Of a DNA stretch of 64,000 bases, positions 23,787 through 32,077 are shown piece by piece. Position 1 is the stretch's first letter, and the number at the start of each line of letters is the position of its first letter. The DNA is from Asticcacaulis tiandongensis. Its GTDB lineage: Bacteria > Pseudomonadota > Alphaproteobacteria > Caulobacterales > Caulobacteraceae. The DNA is taken from contig NZ_SSBC01000010.1 of NCBI RefSeq assembly GCF_006475605.1, forward strand, positions 930,001 to 994,000, read 5' to 3'. The position numbers were made by a program, and so were the translations under genes. The notes under the pieces are model-generated. The model was given only the letters and a program-made list of their open reading frames with translations. It searched no databases and was not told the origin of the DNA.

Positions 23787-25202
23787 CTATTTGTTCGTCG
23801 GCTGAAAGCGGACGCGGCTATTGGCCATAAGCCAGACGGTCGACACCCACGCCGCCACGTTCTGATCAAGCTTTTTCGCCTCTATGCGTTCCATCGTGTC
23901 ATCCGCCGTGTGATGGACATCAAAATAGTCATAGCCGTTCTGCCTGAGGTTAAACACCGGCACCCCTTTGACATTGAGCGGCCCCGTATCCGGCCCGCCG
24001 CCGGTTGAAGGGTCCTTATCGATGTGCACCCCCAGCGGCATCAACACTTCACTTAAGGCTTTGACAAAGGCCGGATCATCCCCCACCGGCAAGCGCAAGG
24101 CATAGATGACATCGGCCCCGAAATCCGATTCGGCGGCGGCAACATGTTTTGATAACTCATGCCCTTCCGCATAGGCATTCGCGCCCGTAAGCCCCTTATC
24201 GTCCGGTTGCGAAACCTCTTCCGCCCCCCAGAAGATCAGACGTATCGTCCGCTCAGGCCGTAACCCGCTATCAATAATCAGTTTAGCCGCCGCATAGGTC
24301 ACCGCCATGCCTGCCCCGTCATCGACAGCACCGGTCCCCAGATCCCAGCTGTCGATATGACCGCCTATCAGGATGACCTCATCGGGATATTTACTCCCTT
24401 TGATTTCGGCGATGACATTTTGCGACTGACCTTCGCCCCGAAACACCGGACGCGACACAAGCCTGAGCCTTACCGGCCCCGCCTTGCCTTCGCGCTGAAG
24501 CTTAAGGATGCGGCCAAACTGTTCGGCATCGGGTGGCGATATGGCCAGCGCCGCAATACCTTCGTCCCCAAGCCAGCGCGTCGCCCCTGTATGAGCAAAG
24601 CGGTGATCTTCGGTGCCCAACGACCGGATGACATAGCCCGCTGCACCCCGCTCACGCGCCATATCCGGCCCGTGACGTCTGAAACTACCCGCCCCGACAC
24701 TATAGCCGACACCGGTCTGCGTGCGCGGCGTCGGTTGCAGGATAACGACAATCTTGCCCTTAAGGTCACCCATATAATCGACAAAGCCTTGCCAAGTCTC
24801 AAACAGTGCCGCCTCGCCCTCAACCCCTTCGGGCGGCGTAGCACCTGAGCCCCCCAGTGCCGTTACCGCCATCGATTGGGCAAAGGGGCCAATGATCTCA
24901 AGCTTTTCCTCTCCGCGTTCCCAGATTTGCAGCGGAAAGGTTTGCAGTCGGACATTTTCAAACCCCTGCCGCATAAGTTCATTGACCGCCCATGAGGATG
25001 CGTTGCGCTCAGACTCAGACCCTGCCGGACGCGCCCCAAAGCGCGTCGTCAGGTCTTCGACAAAGCGATAAGAGTCATTAGCCGTCAACGCCGCATCCCT
25101 GAGGCTCGCGGCCTGTTGCGTGACACCTGCGGGTTGGGCCAGCACCATCGGTGCCGCCACAGACAACAGGGCGACCATAGCCCAGACGGGAACACGTTTC
25201 AC
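23787..25202 (-). CDS. Secreted M28-family zinc aminopeptidase/carboxypeptidase
   Basis: 471 residues with a signal peptide (cut near VLAQ, residue 23). It has an inserted protease-associated-type region in the middle (residues about 110-250) and the M28 metal core: His-Asp in GGHIDSWDLGTGAVDDGAGM, the Glu pair in FWGAEEVS, the Asp in AAESDFGAD and the His in DYFDVHHTADDT. The closest general type is the carboxypeptidase Q-like group. The GTG start overlaps the stop of the cinA-like gene (GTGA), so they form a two-gene operon without an obvious functional tie. Confidence 0.9.
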   Translation of the reverse strand: MKRVPVWAMVALLSVAAPMVLAQPAGVTQQAASLRDAALTANDSYRFVEDLTTRFGARPAGSESERNASSWAVNELMRQGFENVRLQTFPLQIWERGEEKLEIIGPFAQSMAVTALGGSGATPPEGVEGEAALFETWQGFVDYMGDLKGKIVVILQPTPRTQTGVGYSVGAGSFRRHGPDMARERGAAGYVIRSLGTEDHRFAHTGATRWLGDEGIAALAISPPDAEQFGRILKLQREGKAGPVRLRLVSRPVFRGEGQSQNVIAEIKGSKYPDEVILIGGHIDSWDLGTGAVDDGAGMAVTYAAAKLIIDSGLRPERTIRLIFWGAEEVSQPDDKGLTGANAYAEGHELSKHVAAAESDFGADVIYALRLPVGDDPAFVKALSEVLMPLGVHIDKDPSTGGGPDTGPLNVKGVPVFNLRQNGYDYFDVHHTADDTMERIEAKKLDQNVAAWVSTVWLMANSRVRFQPTNK

Positions 25203-25999
25203 GCAACCAACTCCTCAAACCTTGCCTCAGGAAACCGTTGCTTTGCCGTGTTTACCACCTCAGGCAGACCGGCGATCAGGGCGTCGGTCGCCGCATCAAG
25301 CTGCGCCTTGTCGCGCCCGCGTATCACCAGTTGCGTGCCAAATTCATCCGGGAAAATACCGAACGGATAGCTGCCGAGCGACAGATCGGGCCAGGCCTGA
25401 TTGACCTCGGACAATATATCCGCCGCCAGACTTTCCGGAACATAGGTCGCCTTGATCGTGCGTGACAGAACCTTGCGCCCCTGACGCAAACGCGGTGCCA
25501 CATCATTGAGCATACCGGCCATGATGCGCGGCACACCGGCCATGACAAACACATTACCCAGCTGAAACCCCGGTGCCCCTGATACCGGATTAAGGATCAG
25601 TGACGCGCCTTCAGGGATACGCGCCATGCGGCGGCTGTTGGGATTAAGCAAACTCGCGTCCCCGCCATAGCGTTCCAGCAGGATATCTAGCGCATCCTGT
25701 CGCTCATTGATCGGCACACCAAAGGCCGCCGCCACACAGTCAGCGGTAATGTCGTCATGGGTCGGCCCGATACCACCGGTGGTAAAGACATAATCATATT
25801 GATGCCGCACCTCATTAAGCGTGCGGACAATCTGGGCCTGCGTATCGCCAATCACCCGCACCTCGGTCAGATCGACACCAATGGCATTGAGAAACTTCGC
25901 TATGGTATTGATATTGCTGTCGGCGGTACGTCCTGACAGGATTTCGTCACCAATAATGACAATTGCGGCTGTCGGATCGGATTGATCATTGACCGGCAC
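25199..25999 (-). CDS. CinA-type molybdopterin-binding-domain protein (competence/damage-inducible A N-domain)
   Basis: 266 residues starting at a GTG with AAGGAG 8 nt upstream. It contains one MoCF_biosynth domain: AAIVIIGDEILSGRTADSN at the start, TTGGIGPTHDDITADCVAAAFG in the middle and the VFVMAGVPRIM strand. The C-terminal deamidase (PncC) domain of full CinA is absent, as in many short alphaproteobacterial homologs. The family hydrolyses ADP-ribose or related nucleotides in some members; the role here is open. Confidence 0.85.
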   Translation of the reverse strand: MPVNDQSDPTAAIVIIGDEILSGRTADSNINTIAKFLNAIGVDLTEVRVIGDTQAQIVRTLNEVRHQYDYVFTTGGIGPTHDDITADCVAAAFGVPINERQDALDILLERYGGDASLLNPNSRRMARIPEGASLILNPVSGAPGFQLGNVFVMAGVPRIMAGMLNDVAPRLRQGRKVLSRTIKATYVPESLAADILSEVNQAWPDLSLGSYPFGIFPDEFGTQLVIRGRDKAQLDAATDALIAGLPEVVNTAKQRFPEARFEELVA

Positions 26000-26047
26000 A
26001 GGCAGAGCTCCTTATGGCTGATATCCCAACATGAGGACGGATCAGGC

Positions 26048-26749
26048 ATGATGATTATGAATGGGCTTATCAAAGGCCGTTTGCAATCAAGATACAAACG
26101 ATTTTTCGCCGACATTGACTTAAGTTCCGGCGAAACCGTTACCGCCCACTGCCCTAATCCCGGCAAGATGATGGGCCTGCTTGAAACCGGCACTGAGGCG
26201 CTGGTCACGCACATCAATGATCCGCTTAAAAAGCTGCAATACCGCCTCGAAGCGCTTAAGGAAAACGGCGTCTGGGTCGGCGTCAATACCCAATGGCCCA
26301 ACCGCCTGATCGGTAAGGCCATTCATGACGGGCTGATCACCGAACTTGACGGCTACGAAACAGTACGCCCCGAAGTGAAATACGGACTTAATTCGCGCAT
26401 TGATTTTTTGGCCACCGCCCATGCACTTCGGCCCGATGCCTATATTGAGGTCAAGAACGTCCACCTGTCACGCACAGAGGGTCTGGCCGAATTTCCCGAT
26501 TGCGTCACCACGCGCGGCGCAAAGCACCTGCATGAACTGGCGGAGATGGTGTCTGCCGGTTACCGCGCCGTGGTTGTCTTCTGCGTCCAGCGCGATGACT
26601 GTCAGCGCTTTGATGTCGCCGCTGATCTTGATGGTAAATTTGCCGAAGCCTATCGCACTGCCCGCGCCCACGGTGTAGAGATCATCGCCCTAGGCTTCGG
26701 GTTTTCGGAACAGGGCCTGACCTTCAGCCATCGCCTTGAGGTTCTGTAA
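26048..26749 (+). CDS. sfsA: Sugar fermentation stimulation protein homolog SfsA
   Basis: 233 residues from the ATG at 26048, where the protein starts MMIMNGLIKGRLQSRYKRF as usual for SfsA. Family marks are the CPNPGKMMGLL loop, the RPEVKYGLNSRIDFL and YIEVKNVHL strands of a nuclease-like (PD-(D/E)xK) core, and the final GFGFSEQGLTFSHRL. E. coli SfsA binds DNA non-specifically; its function is poorly known. The last 60 nt overlap the 3' end of the convergent MprF-like gene. Confidence 0.9.
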   Translation: MMIMNGLIKGRLQSRYKRFFADIDLSSGETVTAHCPNPGKMMGLLETGTEALVTHINDPLKKLQYRLEALKENGVWVGVNTQWPNRLIGKAIHDGLITELDGYETVRPEVKYGLNSRIDFLATAHALRPDAYIEVKNVHLSRTEGLAEFPDCVTTRGAKHLHELAEMVSAGYRAVVVFCVQRDDCQRFDVAADLDGKFAEAYRTARAHGVEIIALGFGFSEQGLTFSHRLEVL

Positions 26750-28411
26750 ATTAAGGTTCTGTAGCAGGCGCGTGTCCACACGATCGGGATCACCGCGACT
26801 CCCCAGAACCACCACGGCCCCCAGCGCCCGCATCAGGGCCGCTTCGGAACCACGCACCGCCACATAGGACGGCCGCCACTGCGGTTTGAACTTTTCCTTA
26901 TAGGCGCGCAGACCATCGAAATTATAGACCTCGCTGCCATAGGTATAGATCAGGCTGGCAATGCGGTGCCAGGGGGTACTGACCGGCTTGCCGCCGCGCT
27001 CCCCGCCAAATCCCCCCAGCGGCGTCATACCCAGACTGAAATAGCGATAGCCTTCGTCACGCGCATGAAAGATCAGGCGCAAAAACAGATATTCCATAAT
27101 GCTCGGCGGGGATGCCGGATCGTAGCGCATCAGGTCAATGCCCAGTACAGACTTATCGACCGTTGGCCACAAATTGGCAAAGGCCATAATTTCCCCGTCT
27201 ATACGGATGACGGCAACCGGCGTCATTTTAATATAATCGGCATCGAAAAAGCCCATGGAAAAGCCTTTTTCCTTCGCGCTTTTTTCCTTTAGCCATCCAT
27301 CGGAGATGACCTTAAGACGCGGCATGTGCGCGGCCACCTCGTCGGGTGACAATACACCGAAATCCACATGCTCAAATTTGCGCCATATCTGCCGGAAGGT
27401 GTAGCCCTTCTTGCCCGCCAGATCGAAATTCTGAGCATCCACCAGCGCTTCTTCGCCAATCTTGTAGGGCCGCAACCCCAGATCAAGCATCAGCGGCAAT
27501 TCGGACGCATCAATATGATAAAAAGACAGCCGCGCTCCGGCCAGCGAGGCCATTTCGCGCAATCGCCAGCACAGGCGCTCGCCTTCGGCCACCGCCCCGA
27601 CTGGCGCACCGACAACCACCCATTGCCGACCGGAAACGCCATACATGACAAAGGCCGTGCGCGCCTCGTTCCACAGAATATGCTTGTCACCGGTTAGCGC
27701 CAGCCATACCGCCGGATCAGAAGACACCGAAGCCACCAGACGGATATCCGCCAGATCGGTTTCATCGGGCAATCCGGGAATGGCGCGCGCAATACCAAAC
27801 AGGCGATAAAGCGCAAACATCAGCACCGTCAGGCCAATAATCGCCAGACCACGTAAAAACCGTGACACACTGGCCTCATAGGCGAAGTCCTGCCACAGAT
27901 CATGCGCGTAAGTCACGGTTTCATAGGCATAAAACCCACCAACCGCGATGCAGATCAAAACCCCTGCACCGATTATAAGCCACAGAGGTTTGATGTTCAT
28001 GCTCAGAAGCGTCGAACGACGTGCAAAGGCCCGCTTACAAGGTAACAAAATAAGCGCACAGACGATCATGAAGACCGCCATACCGACCGCCCATTCACGC
28101 GTCAGCGAGACCACGGCCCCCGCCAGCAACAGCCCCAGCGCCATATACCAGGCTGTATCGATCCGCTCCCACAGGCCCCGGGCAACAAAGATCAGCAACA
28201 CCCCGTTGACGACACCAGCGGCATGAGACAACTCGACCAGTTCCAGCGGAAACCAGCGCTTGATAAACGGTAAGGCCTGAGGATTGATCGGCGCCAGCAC
28301 CGACACCAGAAGCATTCCGCCCGCCACCAGCATCAATAAGGCCAGCACCTTGGGCACCAGAAGTATCAGGGACTCGGCAATAATTTGCCGCGTGTCGGCG
28401 CGATGCTTCAT
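26690..28411 (-). CDS. MprF-like membrane protein with DUF2156 (lysylphosphatidylglycerol synthase-type) domain
   Basis: 573 residues, against about 840-870 in full MprF. Six membrane helices cover residues 15-220. The cytosolic GNAT-like DUF2156 domain follows, with VVGAPVGAVAEGERLCWRL, FSLGMTPLGGFG and YNFDGLRAYKEKFKPQWRPSYVA. The synthase half and its short membrane anchor are present, but most of the N-terminal flippase half is missing. The family transfers Lys or Ala from aminoacyl-tRNA to phosphatidylglycerol and so lowers the surface charge. The tail (LQNLNLQNLKAMAEGQALF) lies in the overlap with sfsA. AGGAAG lies 7 nt before the ATG. Confidence 0.83.
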   Translation of the reverse strand: MKHRADTRQIIAESLILLVPKVLALLMLVAGGMLLVSVLAPINPQALPFIKRWFPLELVELSHAAGVVNGVLLIFVARGLWERIDTAWYMALGLLLAGAVVSLTREWAVGMAVFMIVCALILLPCKRAFARRSTLLSMNIKPLWLIIGAGVLICIAVGGFYAYETVTYAHDLWQDFAYEASVSRFLRGLAIIGLTVLMFALYRLFGIARAIPGLPDETDLADIRLVASVSSDPAVWLALTGDKHILWNEARTAFVMYGVSGRQWVVVGAPVGAVAEGERLCWRLREMASLAGARLSFYHIDASELPLMLDLGLRPYKIGEEALVDAQNFDLAGKKGYTFRQIWRKFEHVDFGVLSPDEVAAHMPRLKVISDGWLKEKSAKEKGFSMGFFDADYIKMTPVAVIRIDGEIMAFANLWPTVDKSVLGIDLMRYDPASPPSIMEYLFLRLIFHARDEGYRYFSLGMTPLGGFGGERGGKPVSTPWHRIASLIYTYGSEVYNFDGLRAYKEKFKPQWRPSYVAVRGSEAALMRALGAVVVLGSRGDPDRVDTRLLQNLNLQNLKAMAEGQALFRKPEA

Positions 28412-28497
28412 GGATGGACTTCCTGCGTGAATCTGAGCGATTTTACACGCCTTTTGATCCGCTCAAAAGGCCTAACCCGCCTTTACACAGCTAAAAC

Positions 28498-29274
28498 CTA
28501 ACCGGCCTTGGCGCACCAGCTATCGCTAATTTCAAGCTGCATACATAGACGCTTCGCCTGCGCGTCATTCTCCACAGGGCCAAGGCGCAAACGTACGACC
28601 GTCGCCCCGGATGCCAATGTCACCGGCTGCATGACCGGTTTCAGGCGCTCCATATCAGGGTAACGCGCCTGAAGTCCCTGCCAGGCCTGTTGCGCCCGGG
28701 CCTCGGAGCTGAACGAGCCGATCTGAATGGTCTTGAACGCCTGTACCGGCATAACTGCCTGAGCGGGCTTCTCAACCGCCTGATTAACCGCCTGAGTACC
28801 GGCCAGAACCTGAGCCGCCCCAGAAGCAGAAGCAGAAGCAGAAGCAGAAGCAGAAGCAGAAGCCGCAGTAGTCGGCGCAGAAGCCGTACGCAACTCGGCC
28901 TCAAGCCCGGTATCCAGTACCGTATCGGCATCGGGGCGCGGCATATCCAACGGATTCACTATGCGAATGAGTTCGGTTGTACGCTGAGCGGCGGGGGGCA
29001 CCTCCCCCTTGCGGGCCATATCAAGGGCCATATCGACGACTGTCAGGCCTGCCGTTTTCAGCACCTCAGTCTTTGCCGGCGCCGCCAGAGGCACGTCTTC
29101 GGTTTGCACCGCAATATCTTTGGGCTTTTCTTCGATCTCTATTTCCGTTAAACGCTCTGCCAGATTCTGGAAGAACCGGCCGTCATCAGTGGCTGCCCCG
29201 CAACCGCTCAGGCTGAGGGCCATCAGACAAAGCCCCAGCTTGCGGATCAGGGAAATGGAAATATACGAGCGCAT
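28498..29274 (-). CDS. SPOR-domain lipoprotein
   Basis: 258 residues. A lipobox (LSLSGC) near residue 25 anchors it to a membrane. A long linker then carries a seven-fold Ala-Ser repeat (around residue 140), and the C-terminal SPOR domain (residues 180-258) starts FKTIQIGSFSSEARAQQAWQGL and contains VVRLRLGPVENDAQAKRLC. SPOR domains bind denuded septal peptidoglycan, so a role in division or cell-wall remodelling is likely. AAGGTG lies 5 nt before the ATG. Two CtrA-like half sites lie 33-52 nt upstream of the start. Confidence 0.87.
   Translation of the reverse strand: MRSYISISLIRKLGLCLMALSLSGCGAATDDGRFFQNLAERLTEIEIEEKPKDIAVQTEDVPLAAPAKTEVLKTAGLTVVDMALDMARKGEVPPAAQRTTELIRIVNPLDMPRPDADTVLDTGLEAELRTASAPTTAASASASASASASASGAAQVLAGTQAVNQAVEKPAQAVMPVQAFKTIQIGSFSSEARAQQAWQGLQARYPDMERLKPVMQPVTLASGATVVRLRLGPVENDAQAKRLCMQLEISDSWCAKAG
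28821..28862. repeat. Hexanucleotide microsatellite (CAGAAG)7 in the SPOR lipoprotein gene
   Basis: Seven perfect copies of CAGAAG, which encode seven Ala-Ser pairs on the minus strand. Slippage would alter linker length by two residues per step without a frameshift. Confidence 0.95.
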
Positions 29275-29331
29275 AGGGACACCTTATCACATGCCGTATA
29301 AATTCCTGGTTAGGAAAAATGGTTAACCCGT

Positions 29332-30201
29332 ATGCTTAAGCCTGTACCTTCATCTGTCACAACACCTGACCGCTTGCGTGAACTGGCGGCCTTGCGTCAG
29401 CGGATCACCCTTTGGCGCTCTGAGGGGCAGCGGATTGGCTTTGTGCCGACCATGGGGGCCCTGCACGCAGGCCATCTGGCGCTGGTGAAACACGCCAGAT
29501 CCTTAAGCGACAAGGTGGTTGTGTCGATCTTTGTCAATCCGTTGCAATTTGCCCCGCATGAGGATTTCGATCGCTATCCGCGCCGTGAAGACGCCGATTC
29601 CGCCCTGCTGGCCGAAGCCGGTGCTGATCTTGTCTGGCTGCCGACCTCAGAGTTAATGTACCCCAAAGGCTTTGCCACAAAGATAGAGTTAACCGGACCC
29701 GCCGAAGGGCTTGAGACCGATTTCCGTCCGCAATTCTTCGGCGGCGTGGCCACCGTGGTCACCAAGCTGTTCAATCAGGTAACCCCCGACATCGCCGTGT
29801 TTGGTGAAAAAGACTATCAGCAGCTTAAGGTCGTTCAGACCTTTACCCGCGATCTCGATATGCCGCTTGAGGTCATTGGGCTGCCGACTATTCGCGAATC
29901 CGACGGTCTGGCCCTGTCGTCACGCAACGCCTACCTCAGTGCCGAAGAACGCGACACCGCCGCTAAATTACACGCCGAACTGCATGCCATCGCCGAAACG
30001 GTACAGGCTGGTGGTGACGCCGACGCCTCCATTGAACGGGCCAAAATCCGCCTTGAGGCCGCAGGCTTTGGCCCCATCGACTATATTGCCCTGCGCGACG
30101 CCGACAGTCTGGCCCCGCCCTCTGCTGACAGTCGCGCCTTGCGTTTGCTGGCCGCCGCATGGCTCGGCAAGACGCGCCTGATCGACAATATCGCGGTTTA
30201 G
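29332..30201 (+). CDS. panC: Pantothenate synthetase
   Basis: 289 residues. The nucleotidyltransferase motifs are VPTMGALHAGHLALV (HIGH-type), the pantoate site SIFVNPLQFAPHEDFDRYPR, VFGEKDYQQLKVV and IRESDGLALSSRN (KMSKS equivalent). The enzyme joins pantoate and beta-alanine with ATP in coenzyme A synthesis. No panB is adjacent. No strong ribosome site is seen; the ATG at 29332 gives the family's usual N-terminus plus about 20 residues. It converges on the chitinase gene with a 4-nt overlap. Confidence 0.95.
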   Translation: MLKPVPSSVTTPDRLRELAALRQRITLWRSEGQRIGFVPTMGALHAGHLALVKHARSLSDKVVVSIFVNPLQFAPHEDFDRYPRREDADSALLAEAGADLVWLPTSELMYPKGFATKIELTGPAEGLETDFRPQFFGGVATVVTKLFNQVTPDIAVFGEKDYQQLKVVQTFTRDLDMPLEVIGLPTIRESDGLALSSRNAYLSAEERDTAAKLHAELHAIAETVQAGGDADASIERAKIRLEAAGFGPIDYIALRDADSLAPPSADSRALRLLAAAWLGKTRLIDNIAV

Positions 30202-31247
30202 TCTGTCGTCTTTTCCATAGCCTCATTCAGCGTCCGGATCAGGCGATGATCCTCTGTGTCCTGCGATATTTCCCAGACCATGATCCCGGCCCCTTCGCGC
30301 ACCCCGAGTTCGGCCTTTTTTCTCAGGGTCTCAAGGCCGTTATAGGTGATGTAGTCGCATCCGGCGCACCGCGTCCCCCAGACATCCTTATCAAATACCG
30401 CCTCGCCATACTCCGCCAGCAAATCCCTGAAATTATATCCGGCACGGTACTGGCCATAGCCATAGCCGTAAAACGGCACCCCCAGAACCAGCCGCTCTTG
30501 CGGCACACCCCGCGCCCGCCACAGGGCCATGTCCGTCACCGCCTGCGCATAGGGGGAATGCTCATCCCCCGCCTGCCCCCAGCCTGGGCCAATCGCGTCA
30601 TAGGACATGACATTGACCAGATCAAAATAGGGAATGGAGGACACAGGGATCATGCCGCCTTCGTATGAGGCGGTGGCACAGGTCAGAAGCTTGCCGCGCG
30701 CCTTAAGCTCACGACTGAGTTCGGCTATAAAGGGCGTGTAATTACCTGCCGCATCAATCTCAGTCAGCAGCACGCCTTCGATGTCGACATCCAGCCCGTC
30801 AAGGCCATAGCGATCCACCAGCGCCAACAGGTTTTTCACCACAACACCACGGTTTTCGGGCTTCAGTAATTCTGCCCAGTTGCCTGAACATTCAGGAATG
30901 ACGCCCCCGCCCAGCGACACCAGTATCCGATTGCCATTGTCATGCGCCTTAGACACCGCTGCGCGAAAATCTGCGTCCGTCACTGCCTGACCGGTATGGT
31001 CATTCATACAGGCAAACCGGTCGCCGGCCATAACCGCGCCATCTGCCACCGGATTAACAAAGGAAACGTTCAGATGGGTATATTGCCTCAGGTCGGCCTG
31101 CGCCATGACGCGCCCCATACCCTTGAAGGCAGGGACATAGCCAATCGCTACCACTCGTTCGGCCTGTGCAACACCCACGCTACCCACCGATAAGGCCGCC
31201 GCAAGAGCCATGGCCACCCCGAATTTATTTGGTATTATTTTGGTCAT
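30198..31247 (-). CDS. Secreted glycoside hydrolase family 18 protein (chitinase-like)
   Basis: 349 residues with a signal peptide (cut near AQAE, residue 29). The GH18 barrel shows the SLGG strand (RILVSLGGG), the catalytic DGLDVDIEG (DxxDxDxE with Glu), the MSYD motif and a final GIMVWEISQDTED. The catalytic Glu is kept, so it should be active on chitin, chitooligosaccharides or N-glycan cores. Two nearby Cys (TRCAGCDY) may form a small disulfide loop. AGGGG lies 7 nt before the ATG. There is no chitin-binding module. Confidence 0.9.
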   Translation of the reverse strand: MTKIIPNKFGVAMALAAALSVGSVGVAQAERVVAIGYVPAFKGMGRVMAQADLRQYTHLNVSFVNPVADGAVMAGDRFACMNDHTGQAVTDADFRAAVSKAHDNGNRILVSLGGGVIPECSGNWAELLKPENRGVVVKNLLALVDRYGLDGLDVDIEGVLLTEIDAAGNYTPFIAELSRELKARGKLLTCATASYEGGMIPVSSIPYFDLVNVMSYDAIGPGWGQAGDEHSPYAQAVTDMALWRARGVPQERLVLGVPFYGYGYGQYRAGYNFRDLLAEYGEAVFDKDVWGTRCAGCDYITYNGLETLRKKAELGVREGAGIMVWEISQDTEDHRLIRTLNEAMEKTTD

Positions 31248-31378
31248 TATTTTCCCCTATTTTTAATTACCAATAAAATACCTTTTAAATCAAGCCATGG
31301 CAATCCCTGAATACCGTCGGATTTAGTCTGTAATCCCAATGTCCTATCCATTTCAGACCTGTGGATAATTTTTGCACT

Positions 31379-31395
31379 CCCCCTGAATAGGGGGG
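31379..31395 (+). promoter_or_regulatory. GC-rich hairpin in the leader between chitinase and secreted-protein genes
   Basis: CCCCC (31379-31383) can pair with the GGGGGG run (31390-31395) around TGAATA. The 294-nt divergent region also holds AT-rich sequence next to the chitinase start. No other clear signal is seen. Confidence 0.35.
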
Positions 31396-31541
31396 CGTTT
31401 ATTGCCCTGAGCCGTGTTATGATCACAGTTCTTATTGTAATTTGAGTCTAGTCGGAAATGGCACGCCTCTCCTCCGCAGGAAGTCAACGTCCCTTTTCTT
31501 TCCTGTAGAAACCAACAAAACAAAAAACCCGAAGGCACACC

Positions 31542-32018
31542 ATGAAGACCCTTTTCAGACTGTTTGTCAGCGCCCTGTTCCTGACTCTCGCTCCCTTTGC
31601 CGCTCAGGCGCAGGAAAGCAGCCTGCTGGCCAAGGATAAGCCGATCGATGATCCGGCCAATATTCCCGCTACCTCCATGTACCTGATGCTGGTGTCCTAC
31701 AGCTGTCAGGAAGTGGCCGGTGTTGAAAACTACACCGAGATCAAAAAGCTGACCCACAACCTGACAAGCACCATCATGCAGGACGAGGCCAAGGCCGATG
31801 AATTTGTCAACATGATCGAAGGCATGGCCAAGGAAAGCTGCCCGGACACCAAGACCTGCTGGCGCGATTTCAATGACCTGCCCGCCACCGCTACCCGCGA
31901 GCAAGGTGAGGAAACCTGCCTGACCAATATCAATAACGGCCTGACCCTGATGGGCAAGCAGATGGAAAACCTGCTGGCCAGTGCCGGCGTGACCTCATCG
32001 TCTGCCGCTCCGAACTAA
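31542..32018 (+). CDS. Small secreted protein of unknown function
   Basis: 158 residues. A signal peptide (residues 1-23, ending AQAQ) precedes a mostly helical mature part with four Cys (SYSCQEV, ESCPDTKTCW, EETCL) that could form two disulfides. It ends in a Ser/Ala-rich tail. I recognise no family. GAAGG lies 6 nt before the ATG, and an intrinsic terminator follows directly, so the gene stands alone. Confidence 0.75.
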   Translation: MKTLFRLFVSALFLTLAPFAAQAQESSLLAKDKPIDDPANIPATSMYLMLVSYSCQEVAGVENYTEIKKLTHNLTSTIMQDEAKADEFVNMIEGMAKESCPDTKTCWRDFNDLPATATREQGEETCLTNINNGLTLMGKQMENLLASAGVTSSSAAPN

Positions 32019-32042
32019 AACAAGCGTTTGATCGACCTAAAC

Positions 32043-32077
32043 AAAAGGACGCCCGTAACCACAGGCGTCCTTTTTTA
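32043..32077. terminator. Bidirectional intrinsic terminator
   Basis: AAAAGGACGCC pairs with GGCGTCCTTTTTT across a 10-nt loop. It lies between the convergent secreted-protein and patatin genes and overlaps the last codon of the latter. Confidence 0.9.

Noticed and set aside
31360-31368. A perfect DnaA box (TGTGGATAA) as a sign of a replication origin
   Set aside because: It is a single copy with no cluster of boxes, no AT-rich unwinding region and none of the usual origin genes nearby.
31410-31426. A further GntR operator before the secreted-protein gene (TATGATCACA)
   Set aside because: Only one half matches the GTGATCAC consensus and the gene has no link with polyamines.
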